Shown here: in pieces, positions 1-7,829 of the stretch
Numbering within the stretch: position 1 is the first letter of the stretch
Layout: each line of letters opens with the position of its first letter
From: Candidatus Omnitrophota bacterium
Lineage (GTDB): Bacteria > Omnitrophota > Gorgyraeia > Gygaellales > Profunditerraquicolaceae
Direction of reading: 5' to 3'
Assembly: GCA_028716705.1 (NCBI GenBank)
Contig: JAQUPI010000008.1
Coordinates: 1 to 49,441, forward strand
Length of the DNA stretch: 49,441 nucleotides
Notes under the pieces: generated by a model
What the model was told of the DNA's origin: nothing
Database searches by the model: none
Seen by the model: only the letters and a program-made list of their open reading frames with translations
Made by a program: the position numbers and the translations under genes

Positions 1-426
1 CCTGTATCCGAACTAAGAGGCGCGATACCCCTGGCATTATCCTTCGGCATGCCTTTAGGCAAGGCCTTTTGGCTCTCCGTGATAGGTAATATTATACCGG
101 TTGTTCCGGCGCTCTTTCTCCTGGAACCAGTCTCCAACAGGCTGCGCAGGTTCAGGCCATGGGCGCGTTTTTTCGACTGGCTCTTTGAACGCACAAAGAA
201 AAAAGCCGACACGATCCAAAAATATGAGGCGCTGGGATTATGCCTATTTGTGGCCATACCCCTACCGATGACCGGCGCCTGGAGCGGGGTAGTGGCGGCC
301 TCATTATTCAAGATCAAATTCCGCTACGCCTTTATCTCCATATTGGCCGGCGTTCTTTTAGCGGGATTAATCGTCTCGACCTTATGCGGATTGGGCCTGG
401 CCGGCTGGAAATGCTTTAATCCATGA
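1..426 (+). CDS. Small multi-drug export-like membrane protein (COG2426), 5' truncated by window edge
   Basis: The reading frame is open from base 1, so the gene begins upstream of the window; the ATG at 49 is internal. The visible 141 residues start with PVSELRGAIPLALSFGMP, the conserved N-terminal stretch of COG2426 'small multidrug export' membrane proteins, and contain hydrophobic segments near visible residues 20-40, 80-100 and 110-135. The substrate is unknown and the family name is historical. The stop TGA overlaps the ATG of the next gene (ATGA), suggesting translational coupling to the cobalamin-type ABC genes, although a functional link is not implied. Confidence 0.75.
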   Translation, partial: PVSELRGAIPLALSFGMPLGKAFWLSVIGNIIPVVPALFLLEPVSNRLRRFRPWARFFDWLFERTKKKADTIQKYEALGLCLFVAIPLPMTGAWSGVVAASLFKIKFRYAFISILAGVLLAGLIVSTLCGLGLAGWKCFNP

Positions 427-1250
427 AAAAACTACTGATATTTTTATTAGGGACAGCGCCCATTTTATTAGGCGCGGCGCCTTCGCCCAGATATATTTCG
501 CTCGCGCCCGCCGCCACGGAGATTTTATTCGCTCTCGGGCTCGATAAAGAGGTGGTCGGCGATTCCACTTATTGCAACTATCCCGAGCAGGCAAAGCGCG
601 TCCAGAAGATAGGCACTTTCTCCGATCCGAATATCGAAAAGATAGTCTCCTTAAAACCCGATATAATCTTCACTACCGGCCTTGAACAGGCGCCGTCAGT
701 CACTCTTTTGAAGCGGCTCGGCTTCAGGGTGATCGTAAGCGACCCCAAAAACATCCGCGAGCTTTATGATTCCATCAAAGAAATAGGCAGGGCGGTGAAC
801 AAAGAAAGCCAGGCCGATAGCATCGTCAACCGTATCAGTGGAATCATCCTGAAGATCGGCGAAAAGGTCGAAAAAATCCCGCGGGCCGCGCGCCTGAACG
901 TCTTCATCGAGATCTGGCACGACCCGATCATGACCGCCGGCCCCGGCTCATTCGTCGATGAATTAATAAACCTTGCCGGAGCCAAAAATATCGCCTACGA
1001 CGTTCCCCGGCCATACTCCAGGTTTTCCGCGGAAAAGATCATCGAAAGGGACCCCGACGCGGTCATCCTCTGTTATATGCAAAAACAGGACGCCGTAAGA
1101 ACAGTTTCAAGAAGGCTCGGCTGGCACAATATCAAGGCCGTGAAAAACAACCGCGTCATCGCCGGTATAAATCCCGACCTGATCCTGCGCCCGGGCCCGC
1201 GCATCGCCCAGGGCCTGGAAGAAATTTACAACAATCTTTATAATGAGTAA
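423..1250 (+). CDS. btuF: Periplasmic cobalamin/siderophore-type binding protein (BtuF-like)
   Basis: The 275-residue protein has an N-terminal signal peptide (about residues 1-18) followed by a class III periplasmic binding fold. Typical family segments are RYISLAPAATEILFALGL near 24-41, IVSLKPDIIFTTG near 77-89 and SFVDELINLAGAKN near 177-190. It should capture cobalamin or a related chelate in the periplasm and deliver it to the permease downstream. The permease and ATPase follow with an 8-base overlap and then 2 bases of spacing, and a B12 riboswitch plus BtuB-like receptor come next, which favours cobalamin over siderophore. Oddity: codons 9-13 (LGTAP) are encoded by a GGGACAGCGCCC repeat core. 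Substrate specificity is inferred from context. Confidence 0.82.
   Translation: MKKLLIFLLGTAPILLGAAPSPRYISLAPAATEILFALGLDKEVVGDSTYCNYPEQAKRVQKIGTFSDPNIEKIVSLKPDIIFTTGLEQAPSVTLLKRLGFRVIVSDPKNIRELYDSIKEIGRAVNKESQADSIVNRISGIILKIGEKVEKIPRAARLNVFIEIWHDPIMTAGPGSFVDELINLAGAKNIAYDVPRPYSRFSAEKIIERDPDAVILCYMQKQDAVRTVSRRLGWHNIKAVKNNRVIAGINPDLILRPGPRIAQGLEEIYNNLYNE
447..461 (+). repeat. Repeat C core inside the btuF signal-peptide coding region
   Basis: TTAGGGACAGCGCCC matches the core of the intergenic repeat C copies near 14.15, 39.06 and 39.43 kb. Here it is read in frame as residues 9-13 of the BtuF signal peptide. The intergenic copies continue with TATT, this one with ATTTTATT. Confidence 0.55.
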
Positions 1251-2172
1251 AAAAATATTCCTTTTGCTTATTTTGTTCTTATCCCTAAGCGTATTCACCG
1301 GACTTTATTTCGGCGCCGCCGAATTAAGCCCGGATATCTTCCGCTTGAGGCTCTGCCGGATCATCACCGGTCTGATCGCCGGCGCGGGGCTTGCCGTCTC
1401 AGGGGTGATCTTCCAGGGGATACTCAGGAACCCGCTCGCTGAACCCTACGTGTTAGGCGTCTCCAGCGGGGCCGGCGTAGGCGCGGTCCTGGGGTTATTC
1501 TTCAACCTGAGCCTGCAAACGATCCCGGTATTGGCTTTCTTCGGCGCAGGGATAACCATGCTTATCGTTTATAACCTGGCTAAAGTCAACGGCCGGGTCT
1601 CTACCCAGAATTTACTCCTCTCCGGCGTCATCGTCGGCGCGGTATTCTCCAGCATCCTGCTCTTCTTAGTCTCTATCTCTCCCAACGAAGCCATACACGG
1701 CATCACCTGGTGGCTTTTGGGGAGCCTGCAGGTTTTCGATATCCCGCTTTTGGCCACCGTCTCTATCCTTGTCCTCTGCGGGATAGGTATCGCCCTGTTC
1801 CTGACAAGAGAGCTCAACGCCATCAGCCTGGGAGAAGAAGAGGCGCTCCACCTGGGAGTTAACGTGGATACGGTAAAAAGGCTCCTTTTTGTGGTTGCCT
1901 CCCTGATCACCGGAAGCATCGTTTGCGTCTGCGGGATCATCGGCTTTATCGGGCTGATCATCCCGCATGCTGTAAGGTCGATCATAGGTTCGGACCATAG
2001 GCAGGTACTCCCCGCCAGCGCGATAGCCGCAGGAGCGTTCCTGATCCTCGCCGACACCCTGAGCCGCGTCATAATGCCTCCGGTGGAGATCCCCATCGGC
2101 GTGATCACCGCGTTTATCGGCGGCCCGGTTTTTATCCTGTTGTTGCGCAAAAAAATCAAATCGCCGTTTTAG
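1243..2172 (+). CDS. btuC: FecCD-family ABC permease (BtuC-like)
   Basis: This 309-residue, very hydrophobic protein has about nine membrane helices. It carries FecCD hallmarks: GILRNPLAEPYVLGVSSGAG near residues 61-80 and GFIGLIIPHAVRSIIGSDHR near 233-252, which forms the cytoplasmic coupling region, then EIPIGVITAFIGGPVFILLL at the C-terminus. It forms the homodimeric inner-membrane channel for the B12-type importer. The start ATG overlaps the end of btuF by 8 bases and the stop lies 2 bases before the ATPase gene, so the three are one operon. Length is slightly short of typical BtuC (about 325) but complete. Confidence 0.85.
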   Translation: MSKKIFLLLILFLSLSVFTGLYFGAAELSPDIFRLRLCRIITGLIAGAGLAVSGVIFQGILRNPLAEPYVLGVSSGAGVGAVLGLFFNLSLQTIPVLAFFGAGITMLIVYNLAKVNGRVSTQNLLLSGVIVGAVFSSILLFLVSISPNEAIHGITWWLLGSLQVFDIPLLATVSILVLCGIGIALFLTRELNAISLGEEEALHLGVNVDTVKRLLFVVASLITGSIVCVCGIIGFIGLIIPHAVRSIIGSDHRQVLPASAIAAGAFLILADTLSRVIMPPVEIPIGVITAFIGGPVFILLLRKKIKSPF

Positions 2173-2174
2173 CC

Positions 2175-2966
2175 ATGGAAAAACTGATACAAGTAAAAAA
2201 TATTCACAGCGGATACCACAAAAAAGAGGTCCTCAAAAACATTTCTTTCGAAATAGAAGAGGGTGAATTTTTAGGGATCATCGGCCCCAACGGCTCAGGA
2301 AAATCAACTCTGCTGCGTTCACTAAGCCGGGTGCTCAGGCCTTTAAAAGGGAATATATATTATAAAGGATCGGATTTATACGCCATTGCGCTAAACCAAA
2401 TAGCCCGTGATTTCTCTTTTGTGGCGCAAGACACCCAGGTAAATTTCCCCTTTTCGGTATGGGAGATAGTCCTCATGGGCAGGATCCCTTACTTGTCCAG
2501 GCTGCAGCCGCAAAGCGCCGCGGACCTGAAAGCCGCCAAAGAAAGCATGAGCATCACTGATACACTTAAGCTGGCCGGCAGGCAGCTTAACGACCTGAGC
2601 GCCGGCGAAAAACAGATGGTGATCATCGCCAAGGCCATCGCCCAGGAACCAAAAGTCCTGTTCCTTGATGAGCCCACTTCACATCTGGATATAGGCCATC
2701 AGGTCAAGATCCTCAATCTGCTTAAAGGGCTCAACCGCGATAAAAAGATCACCGTGGCCATGGTCCTGCACGACCTGAACCTCGCCGCGGAATATTGCGA
2801 CAGATTGATCCTGCTCGATAACGGCTCGGTCTATAAGTCCGGCCCTCCCGGAGAAGTATTGACTTATGAGAATATAGAAGAGGTCTACAAAACCCTCGTC
2901 ATCGTCAATAAAAACCCCGTCAGCGGAAATCCCCACATCTTACTCGCCCGGAAAAACATCCCCTAA
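2175..2966 (+). CDS. btuD: ABC transporter ATP-binding protein (BtuD/FecE-like)
   Basis: The 263-residue ABC ATPase has Walker A GPNGSGKST at residues 37-45, Q-loop VAQD near 82, signature LSAGEKQ near 141-147, Walker B VLFLDEP near 161-167 and H-loop VLHDLNLAAEYCD near 196-208. This is the FecE/BtuD arrangement. It powers the BtuC-type permease encoded immediately upstream. The start is the ATG after only 2 intergenic bases. A repeat B element begins 2 bases after the stop codon, followed by a fresh promoter, so btuF-C-D probably end a transcription unit here. Confidence 0.87.
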   Translation: MEKLIQVKNIHSGYHKKEVLKNISFEIEEGEFLGIIGPNGSGKSTLLRSLSRVLRPLKGNIYYKGSDLYAIALNQIARDFSFVAQDTQVNFPFSVWEIVLMGRIPYLSRLQPQSAADLKAAKESMSITDTLKLAGRQLNDLSAGEKQMVIIAKAIAQEPKVLFLDEPTSHLDIGHQVKILNLLKGLNRDKKITVAMVLHDLNLAAEYCDRLILLDNGSVYKSGPPGEVLTYENIEEVYKTLVIVNKNPVSGNPHILLARKNIP

Positions 2967-2968
2967 AA

Positions 2969-3031
2969 GCAGGGACGCTCCTTCGAATTGCATCTTTATA
3001 TAATCAAATGAGTTATAAGAGCTCGTTTTCC
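2969..3031 (+). repeat. Repeat B, copy 1
   Basis: A 63-base element starting GCAGGGACGCTCC and ending GCTCGTTTTCC, with an AT-rich TTATA-containing middle. Five clear copies of about 61-65 bases occur in the window, all on the plus strand and all directly after a stop codon. This copy is slightly diverged (TCCTTCG instead of TCCCTCG). Confidence 0.75.
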
Positions 3032-3046
3032 ATTACTAAAAAATCC

Positions 3047-3075
3047 TTGACAATATTATCGAACTGCCTTAATAT
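3047..3075 (+). promoter_or_regulatory. Sigma70-type promoter of the B12 riboswitch/btuB transcript
   Basis: TTGACA (3047-3052), a 17-base spacer and TAATAT (3070-3075). The predicted start near 3082 lies just before the riboswitch, so the receptor gene has its own switch-controlled transcript separate from btuFCD. Confidence 0.8.
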
Positions 3076-3084
3076 CTAAATCAC

Positions 3085-3242
3085 AATTAGGTGTATAGGT
3101 TAAGGGAAGGCTGTGAGAATCAGCCGCGGTCCCGCCGCTGTAATGAGGAAGCGAAACCTTCAAAAATAAGCCACTGCCCCAAAAGGGGTGGGAAGGCGAG
3201 AAGGGAGTAGGAAAGCCTCAAAGTCAGAAGACCTGCCTGTAC
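3085..3242 (+). ncRNA. Cobalamin riboswitch
   Basis: This leader carries the ordered B12-riboswitch landmarks: GGTTAAGGGAAGG followed by TGAGAATCAGCCGCGGTC, then CCCGCCGCTGTAATG, GCCACTGCC near 3170, and the B12 box AGTCAGAAGACCTGCCTG near 3222-3239. It binds adenosylcobalamin or a related form and should lower expression of the downstream receptor when B12 is plentiful. A terminator follows at 3286-3320, so control is probably by transcription termination. With the promoter and terminator it accounts for nearly all of the btuD-btuB gap. Confidence 0.92.
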
Positions 3243-3285
3243 AAAAAAGCCTCGCGGACAAGGGCGAAGTGAAATCAGGGTGCAG

Positions 3286-3320
3286 CCCGTAGAGCAAAAT
3301 GCTTTACGGGTTTTTTGTTT
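3286..3320 (+). terminator. Rho-independent terminator, riboswitch expression platform
   Basis: CCCGTAGAGC (3286-3295), loop AAAAT, GCTTTACGGG (3301-3310), then TTTTTTGTTT. The ten-pair stem contains one G-U pair. It lies between the B12 aptamer and the btuB start at 3343. Confidence 0.85.
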
Positions 3321-3342
3321 GTCCGGGAAAGGATTGGGAGGA

Positions 3343-5325
3343 ATGAGAAGTAAAATATTAGCGGTAACCTGTATCGCCGTCTTGACGGCGTCAGGCGCCT
3401 GGGCGGAGGAAGGATCGATCGAATTAGACCGGATAGTGGTCACGCCCGGCAGGATGGAGGGGCAATTAGCGGATGTTCCCGGAAATGTCAAGGTAATCAC
3501 CGGCGCTGAAATTCAGCGGTCTAACGCGAAGACCATCCCTGAACTGTTAAACAGGCAGGGCGCGGTCATAGTCAGGGATTATATAGGCAACGGCAAGACC
3601 ACTAATGCCGATATCCGCGGGTTCGGGGAAAGCGGGATGAGCAATGTCCTGGTATTGATCGACGGGAGGCGCGTAAACAACATCGACTTATCCGGAACGG
3701 ATTGGACTCAGATACCCATATCCGCGGTGGAAAAAATAGAGATCATCCGCGGCGCCGCCAGCGTCCTCTACGGCGATAACGCCTCGGGAGGCGTTGTCAA
3801 CATCATCACCAAAGAGCCGTCTGAAAAAAGATTCCAGATCAAGCCCGGAGCGCTCGCGGGAAGCTATAACACATACGGTGAGAATATAGAGGCTTCCTTC
3901 AACGCCGGAAAACTTTCCGGTTTTGCCTTATTCGACCAATACCGCACCGACGGATACAGGGTAAATAGCGACCTTATCCGCAACGACATAAACGGAAAAG
4001 CTGTCTTCAGGATCAACGATAATATAAAAACACGGTTTTCTTTCGGGAACCACGAAGACGAGTACGGCCTTCCCGGCGCCTTGCTGGATGCCGAGCTCTT
4101 CCCAAAAGGCAGGCGCGGGACTACTTCTCCCAACGATGTCGCTTCCTCAAGGGACTATTTTACGGAGTTAGGCCTGGAAACGGACTTAAACGCTTTGGGG
4201 AAATTAGAATTTACCGGAGCGAGGCGTAAAAGGGATACATCGGCCAATTTCTCCGCCAATTCCTGGATGACCGACAGGGACACGATAACTTATACCGCTG
4301 GAGCGAAATACCTGCTGGATAAGGAAATATCCGGCCATAAGAACAAGGCCATTTTCGGCCTTGATTATTTCGACGCCGAACAGGATGTCGTAGACGGAAC
4401 CACCGCTCCGGATAAGCTCACGTTATCCAAAAAAAATTACGGCATCTACCTTACGGACCAGTTTTATTTAACGGACGGCCTTTCCTTAACAGGCGGTTAC
4501 CGCCATGAAAGGGCATATTACAATTTCGAGCAGGAAGCGGTTTTGACGGCATCCGATCAGAGCGATTTTTCGCATGACCTGATGAACGCCGCGCTGAATT
4601 ACAACTACGCGCCCGGATCGAATGTCTACGCCGGTTTTAATCAAAGCTTCAGGCATCCGCTGGTTGATGAGTTCTTTGTAAGTAAATATGATTTTGGCTT
4701 CGGGCCGGGAGGAGGCCTGAATGCCGGGCTGAACCCGCAGACCTCGAACAATTACGAAGCGGGCATACGCCACGCGTTCAACGATAAAATTTCAGCCGGC
4801 GTGACGGGATATGTCATGCATGTGCACAACGAGATCTACCTGGAGCCGTCGTCCTTCAGCAACGCCAATTACGATAAGACGGTGCACCAGGGCGCTGAAT
4901 TCAGCCTGGAAGCGAAATTGAGCGAAAGGCTCAAGCTTTTCGGGAATTACGATTTTACCGACGCGCATTTCAGGGGCGGAATATACGACAAGAAAAAGAT
5001 CCCGGCGGTCCCTAATCACAGGTGGAGCGTCGGCGGCGAGTTTAAACTGACCCGCAACTTGAGGCTGTCCGCGTCCGGCAATTACGTGGGGGGGCGTTAT
5101 TTCATCAGCGACCAGGTAAATACCCTGCCCCGCATGGCCGCCTATTTTGTCACCGACGCCAAACTCATTTTCGCGAAAGACGCCCTGACCGCCTACGCCG
5201 GGATAAACAACCTCTTTAACGAGGAGTATTACGAATATGGAGTGGCTAATTCTACAAGGACCAGGAAGAATTATTATCCCGCTCCGGAAAGAAACTTTAT
5301 TCTCGGAGGCTCTTATAAATTCTAG
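3343..5325 (+). CDS. btuB: TonB-dependent outer-membrane receptor, BtuB-like
   Basis: A 660-residue receptor imports a B12-type ligand across the outer membrane using TonB energy. It has a signal peptide (about residues 1-21, ending SGAWA), a TonB-box-like IVVTPGR near 31-37, a plug domain to about residue 155 (including GASVLYGDNASGGVVNIITK) and a beta-barrel ending in SYKF, the usual terminal aromatic. I chose ATG 3343 because it has GGGAGG just upstream and gives a signal peptide; the longer frame from 3280 begins inside the riboswitch terminator. Control by the B12 riboswitch supports cobalamin as the ligand. Confidence 0.88.
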   Translation: MRSKILAVTCIAVLTASGAWAEEGSIELDRIVVTPGRMEGQLADVPGNVKVITGAEIQRSNAKTIPELLNRQGAVIVRDYIGNGKTTNADIRGFGESGMSNVLVLIDGRRVNNIDLSGTDWTQIPISAVEKIEIIRGAASVLYGDNASGGVVNIITKEPSEKRFQIKPGALAGSYNTYGENIEASFNAGKLSGFALFDQYRTDGYRVNSDLIRNDINGKAVFRINDNIKTRFSFGNHEDEYGLPGALLDAELFPKGRRGTTSPNDVASSRDYFTELGLETDLNALGKLEFTGARRKRDTSANFSANSWMTDRDTITYTAGAKYLLDKEISGHKNKAIFGLDYFDAEQDVVDGTTAPDKLTLSKKNYGIYLTDQFYLTDGLSLTGGYRHERAYYNFEQEAVLTASDQSDFSHDLMNAALNYNYAPGSNVYAGFNQSFRHPLVDEFFVSKYDFGFGPGGGLNAGLNPQTSNNYEAGIRHAFNDKISAGVTGYVMHVHNEIYLEPSSFSNANYDKTVHQGAEFSLEAKLSERLKLFGNYDFTDAHFRGGIYDKKKIPAVPNHRWSVGGEFKLTRNLRLSASGNYVGGRYFISDQVNTLPRMAAYFVTDAKLIFAKDALTAYAGINNLFNEEYYEYGVANSTRTRKNYYPAPERNFILGGSYKF

Positions 5326-5332
5326 CAGTTAA

Positions 5333-5390
5333 GGGACACCCTTTTTGCCAATCGGGGGACACCCTTTTTGCCAAAGCTAAGGGTGTCCCC
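5333..5390 (+). repeat. Repeat A, copy 1
   Basis: A full 58-base repeat A: two direct GGGACACCCTTTTTGCCAA half-units and a single AGCTAAGGGTGTCCCC that can pair with either one. Extra C residues follow to 5395. It sits 7 bases after the btuB stop. Confidence 0.88.
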
Positions 5391-5411
5391 CCCCCAGCCT
5401 TACTTGCAATA

Positions 5412-5440
5412 TTGCGCTTCATCGCGAATTGTGCTAATAT
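5412..5440 (+). promoter_or_regulatory. tonB promoter, predicted leaderless
   Basis: TTGCGC (5412-5417), a 17-base spacer and TAATAT (5435-5440). The tonB ATG at 5447 is 6 bases past the -10 box, at about the expected transcription start, and there is no ribosome binding site. Confidence 0.65.
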
Positions 5441-5446
5441 AGAACC

Positions 5447-6130
5447 ATGTTTTCCAATAACGCTTTCCGTATCGCGCTTATCGTCTCCGCGATAGCCCAC
5501 GGGTTTATCTTGTTCCAGAACCCCAACTTTAACCTGAATCTTTTCCGCAAGGATAAAGTTGAGCAGCCCGCCGAAGTCAGTTACCTGGAAAAGATCAAGG
5601 TCGATCCGCCGAAGATCGCGGCCCCGAAGACCGAGCCTTTATTGAAGCTTTCCTCGAAGATCACCTCCAAAACAGCGCCGCCTCCCTCGATAGACAAGGA
5701 AAAGATCTTTAAAAGCAAGGAGATGATCGCCCGGCAGGCCGCTTTTTCAAAACCGTCTTTGCCCAACCTGGCGAAGCCGGATATCATCGCCGTAAAAAAG
5801 AAGATCTCTCTGCCGCCCATAGACATGCATAAGATCAATAACCCCTCCTACATTACTTACTATCAAATAGTGCGGGAAAAGATCCGGCGCGCGGCTTACC
5901 AGAATTATACCCGCACGGAAATAGGCGACGCCTACCTGACGTTTTTAATACTCTCGGACGGCTCGCTTAGTACGATCCGGCTGGTAGAGGAGAAATCTTC
6001 CCCAAGCCAATATCTCCGGGAGATCGCCCTGAGAAGCATAAAAGAGGCCTCGCCCTTTCCGGCCTTTCCTTCGGAATTGGATTACCCTCAGCTTTCATTT
6101 AATGTAGTCATCTCGTTCGAGGTAGAATAA
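5447..6130 (+). CDS. tonB: TonB energy-transducing protein
   Basis: The 227-residue protein has an N-terminal membrane anchor (about residues 7-22), a basic and proline-containing periplasmic spacer (about 35-130) and a C-terminal TonB-like domain (about 135-227) with GDAYLTFLILSDGSLSTIRL and the closing strand LSFNVVISFEVE. It should couple inner-membrane proton-motive force to the BtuB-like receptor encoded just upstream. No exbB or exbD is present in the window. The start ATG has no Shine-Dalgarno sequence and sits at the predicted transcription start, so translation is probably leaderless. Confidence 0.78.
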   Translation: MFSNNAFRIALIVSAIAHGFILFQNPNFNLNLFRKDKVEQPAEVSYLEKIKVDPPKIAAPKTEPLLKLSSKITSKTAPPPSIDKEKIFKSKEMIARQAAFSKPSLPNLAKPDIIAVKKKISLPPIDMHKINNPSYITYYQIVREKIRRAAYQNYTRTEIGDAYLTFLILSDGSLSTIRLVEEKSSPSQYLREIALRSIKEASPFPAFPSELDYPQLSFNVVISFEVE

Positions 6131-6148
6131 CTCCTTCGCTAAAACCAA

Positions 6149-6176
6149 TTGACAAAAGCCTGCTTAACGATATAAT
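6149..6176 (+). promoter_or_regulatory. Promoter of the coiled-coil lipoprotein gene
   Basis: TTGACA (6149-6154), a 16-base spacer and TATAAT (6171-6176), both perfect consensus hexamers. A strong ribosome binding site AGGAGGGGG follows near 6193, so this gene should be highly expressed. Confidence 0.85.
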
Positions 6177-6205
6177 GAGCCATTAACCAAATAGGAGGGG
6201 GAAAG

Positions 6206-6583
6206 ATGCATAAAAAAGGTATAGCGTTTCTCGTATTAACAGTGTGCGCGCTTTTGCTGTACGGATGCGAAAAGGGAAAAGTTACCCAGCTGGAAAGCGA
6301 GATCGCCCAATTGAACCAGGCCGTCCTGCAGAAAGACGCCGACATCAAGGCGCTTACTGACCAGGTAAACGCGAAAGACGCGGAGTTAAACGATCTTCGG
6401 TCGCAATTGAATAACGCCAGGAATGAAGTTGAATCTGTCAGGAATGAATTGACCGCGCTCCAGGGGCTTAACGTCCCAACCGTCGCCCCCGTATCCGAAC
6501 CCGAGCCTGTCCCGGTTCCTCCGGCAGAACAAGCTCCCGAAGGCGAACCGGTTCCTCCGGCAGAACAAGCTCCCACCCCGTAA
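6206..6583 (+). CDS. Coiled-coil lipoprotein, Lpp-like in design
   Basis: The 125-residue protein has a lipoprotein signal with lipobox LLYGC (lipidated Cys near residue 21). A heptad-patterned coiled coil follows over about residues 25-87 (VTQLESEIAQLNQ and later repeats), then a Pro/Glu/Ala tail with two PPAEQAP repeats. Such proteins anchor or space the outer membrane; there is no C-terminal lysine for Lpp-type peptidoglycan linkage. Consensus promoter, strong ribosome binding site and a dedicated terminator mark a monocistronic, abundant product. The precise role is inferred. Confidence 0.72.
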   Translation: MHKKGIAFLVLTVCALLLYGCEKGKVTQLESEIAQLNQAVLQKDADIKALTDQVNAKDAELNDLRSQLNNARNEVESVRNELTALQGLNVPTVAPVSEPEPVPVPPAEQAPEGEPVPPAEQAPTP

Positions 6584-6608
6584 TACTCAAAAAAATATTA
6601 AGGATTGG

Positions 6609-6639
6609 AAAGGCGCCTTTTTTAAAGGCGCCTTTTTTT
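6609..6639 (+). terminator. Rho-independent terminator after the lipoprotein gene
   Basis: AAAGGCGCCTTT occurs twice, separated by TTT, and the second copy ends in seven T residues. The two copies pair into a 12-bp stem, or each is self-complementary. Confidence 0.88.
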
Positions 6640-6686
6640 AATCCGGCGCGGCCACCCGCGGATCCCATAAGTTGCGCTCATTTAAA

Positions 6687-6714
6687 TTGACAGCCGCAGT
6701 AATTATGCTAAAAT
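6687..6714 (+). promoter_or_regulatory. rpsU promoter
   Basis: TTGACA (6687-6692), a 16-base spacer and TAAAAT (6709-6714). A ribosome binding site AAAGGAG lies at 6723-6729, before the ATG at 6740. Confidence 0.75.
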
Positions 6715-6739
6715 ATTCAGACAAAGGAGATGATGAAAA

Positions 6740-6901
6740 ATGCCAGAAATAGAAGTAAAGAAAGACGAATCTTTCGAGTCGGCGCTACGCCGTTTCAAAA
6801 GAAAGATCGAACAGGAAGGTATCCTGCGCGAGCTAAGGGACCGTAAGCACTACGAGAAACCCAGCGAGAAAAAGAGAAGAAAAAGCAGGGGAAGAAGATA
6901 A
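6740..6901 (+). CDS. rpsU: 30S ribosomal protein bS21
   Basis: A 53-residue, very basic protein starting [20 protein letters not shown] and ending [10 protein letters not shown]. This matches bS21 in length, the [12 protein letters not shown] core and the Arg/Lys tail. It helps 16S rRNA pair with the Shine-Dalgarno sequence during initiation. The gene has a consensus promoter and ribosome binding site. It is followed after 4 bases by the TIM-barrel gene, so the downstream genes may be read from the rpsU promoter. The ORF is short and easily missed. Confidence 0.93.
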   Translation: MPEIEVKKDESFESALRRFKRKIEQEGILRELRDRKHYEKPSEKKRRKSRGRR

Positions 6902-6905
6902 CAGG

Positions 6906-7829
6906 ATGGGTTTCGCTCTTTCTACCTCATGGAACGCCTTCCGCTGCACCGACGGAAAGGCCCTGGTATCCGAGATAAGGGCCGCCGGTTTTCAGGAAAT
7001 AGAGTTAAGCTTTAACCTCACCGCCGAACTGGTGGATGATATAGAAAAACAGGCCCGGGCCAACGCGATAAAAGTCACAAGCGTCCATAACTTCTGCCCG
7101 ATACCGCAAGGCCTCACGCGCCAGGAAGCCCTGCCCGATTACTACCCCTTATCCTCAACCGACGAAGAACAAAGGCAAAAGGCGCTGTTCCACACCAAAA
7201 AAAGCATAGACACAGCCGGCCGGTTGAACGCCAAAGCCGTAGTTTTGCATTGCGGCAGGGTGGAGATCCCTGACAGGATGCCCGAACTGATCAACCTGTA
7301 TAAAAACGGCAAGAAACACACGCCTGAATATGAGGATCTAAAAAACAGCATTATACGGGAAAGGTCCGCTCACAGCGCGCCCTATCTCGAAAACGCCCTG
7401 AAAAGCCTCGATGAGCTGAACCGTTACGCGAAAGATAAAGGCATCCGCCTGGGCGTCGAGACGCGTTTTTATTACCGGGAAATACCGTCGAAGGAAGAAA
7501 TAGGCGCGATCCTCAAGGAATTCAAAGGCTCGAATATCGCCTACTGGCACGATACGGGGCATGCCCAGGTCATGGAAGACCTTGGCCTGTGCGCGCGCAA
7601 AGAATACCTGGAATTATACGGCCGGGATATGCTCGGTATCCACTTGCATGATATATCCGATTGCGTTGACCACAAAGCCCCGGCCCAGGGCGAGTTAGAC
7701 TTTAAGCAGTTCAGGCCTTACCTGAAAGAAGATACCATCAAGGTCATAGAAGCGCATCACCCCGCGAATGCCCGGGACTTGATAAAAAGTAAGGCCTTTT
7801 TAGAATCCGTCTTAGATGGAAAATCCTGA
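6906..7829 (+). CDS. Sugar phosphate isomerase/epimerase-like TIM barrel (AP endonuclease family 2)
   Basis: A 307-residue predicted TIM barrel of the xylose isomerase-like family. Metal-ligand style segments include ITSVHNFCP-like VTSVHNFCP near residue 57, [10 protein letters not shown] near 113, [10 protein letters not shown] near 178, YWHDTGHAQ near 213 and GIHLHDI near 245, ending with VIEAHHP. The scattered His, Glu and Asp residues fit divalent-metal binding. The substrate cannot be read from sequence. The gene starts 4 bases after rpsU and overlaps the MEMO1-family gene by 14 bases, suggesting one operon. Confidence 0.8.
   Translation: MGFALSTSWNAFRCTDGKALVSEIRAAGFQEIELSFNLTAELVDDIEKQARANAIKVTSVHNFCPIPQGLTRQEALPDYYPLSSTDEEQRQKALFHTKKSIDTAGRLNAKAVVLHCGRVEIPDRMPELINLYKNGKKHTPEYEDLKNSIIRERSAHSAPYLENALKSLDELNRYAKDKGIRLGVETRFYYREIPSKEEIGAILKEFKGSNIAYWHDTGHAQVMEDLGLCARKEYLELYGRDMLGIHLHDISDCVDHKAPAQGELDFKQFRPYLKEDTIKVIEAHHPANARDLIKSKAFLESVLDGKS

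Noticed and set aside
1569-2159. Long antisense frames inside btuC and other core genes
   Set aside because: They are reverse shadows of well-supported genes, lack family matches and have no ribosome binding sites.
3280-3342. Upstream start for the BtuB-like receptor at 3280
   Set aside because: It lies within the riboswitch terminator stem; ATG 3343 has a ribosome binding site and gives a proper signal peptide.
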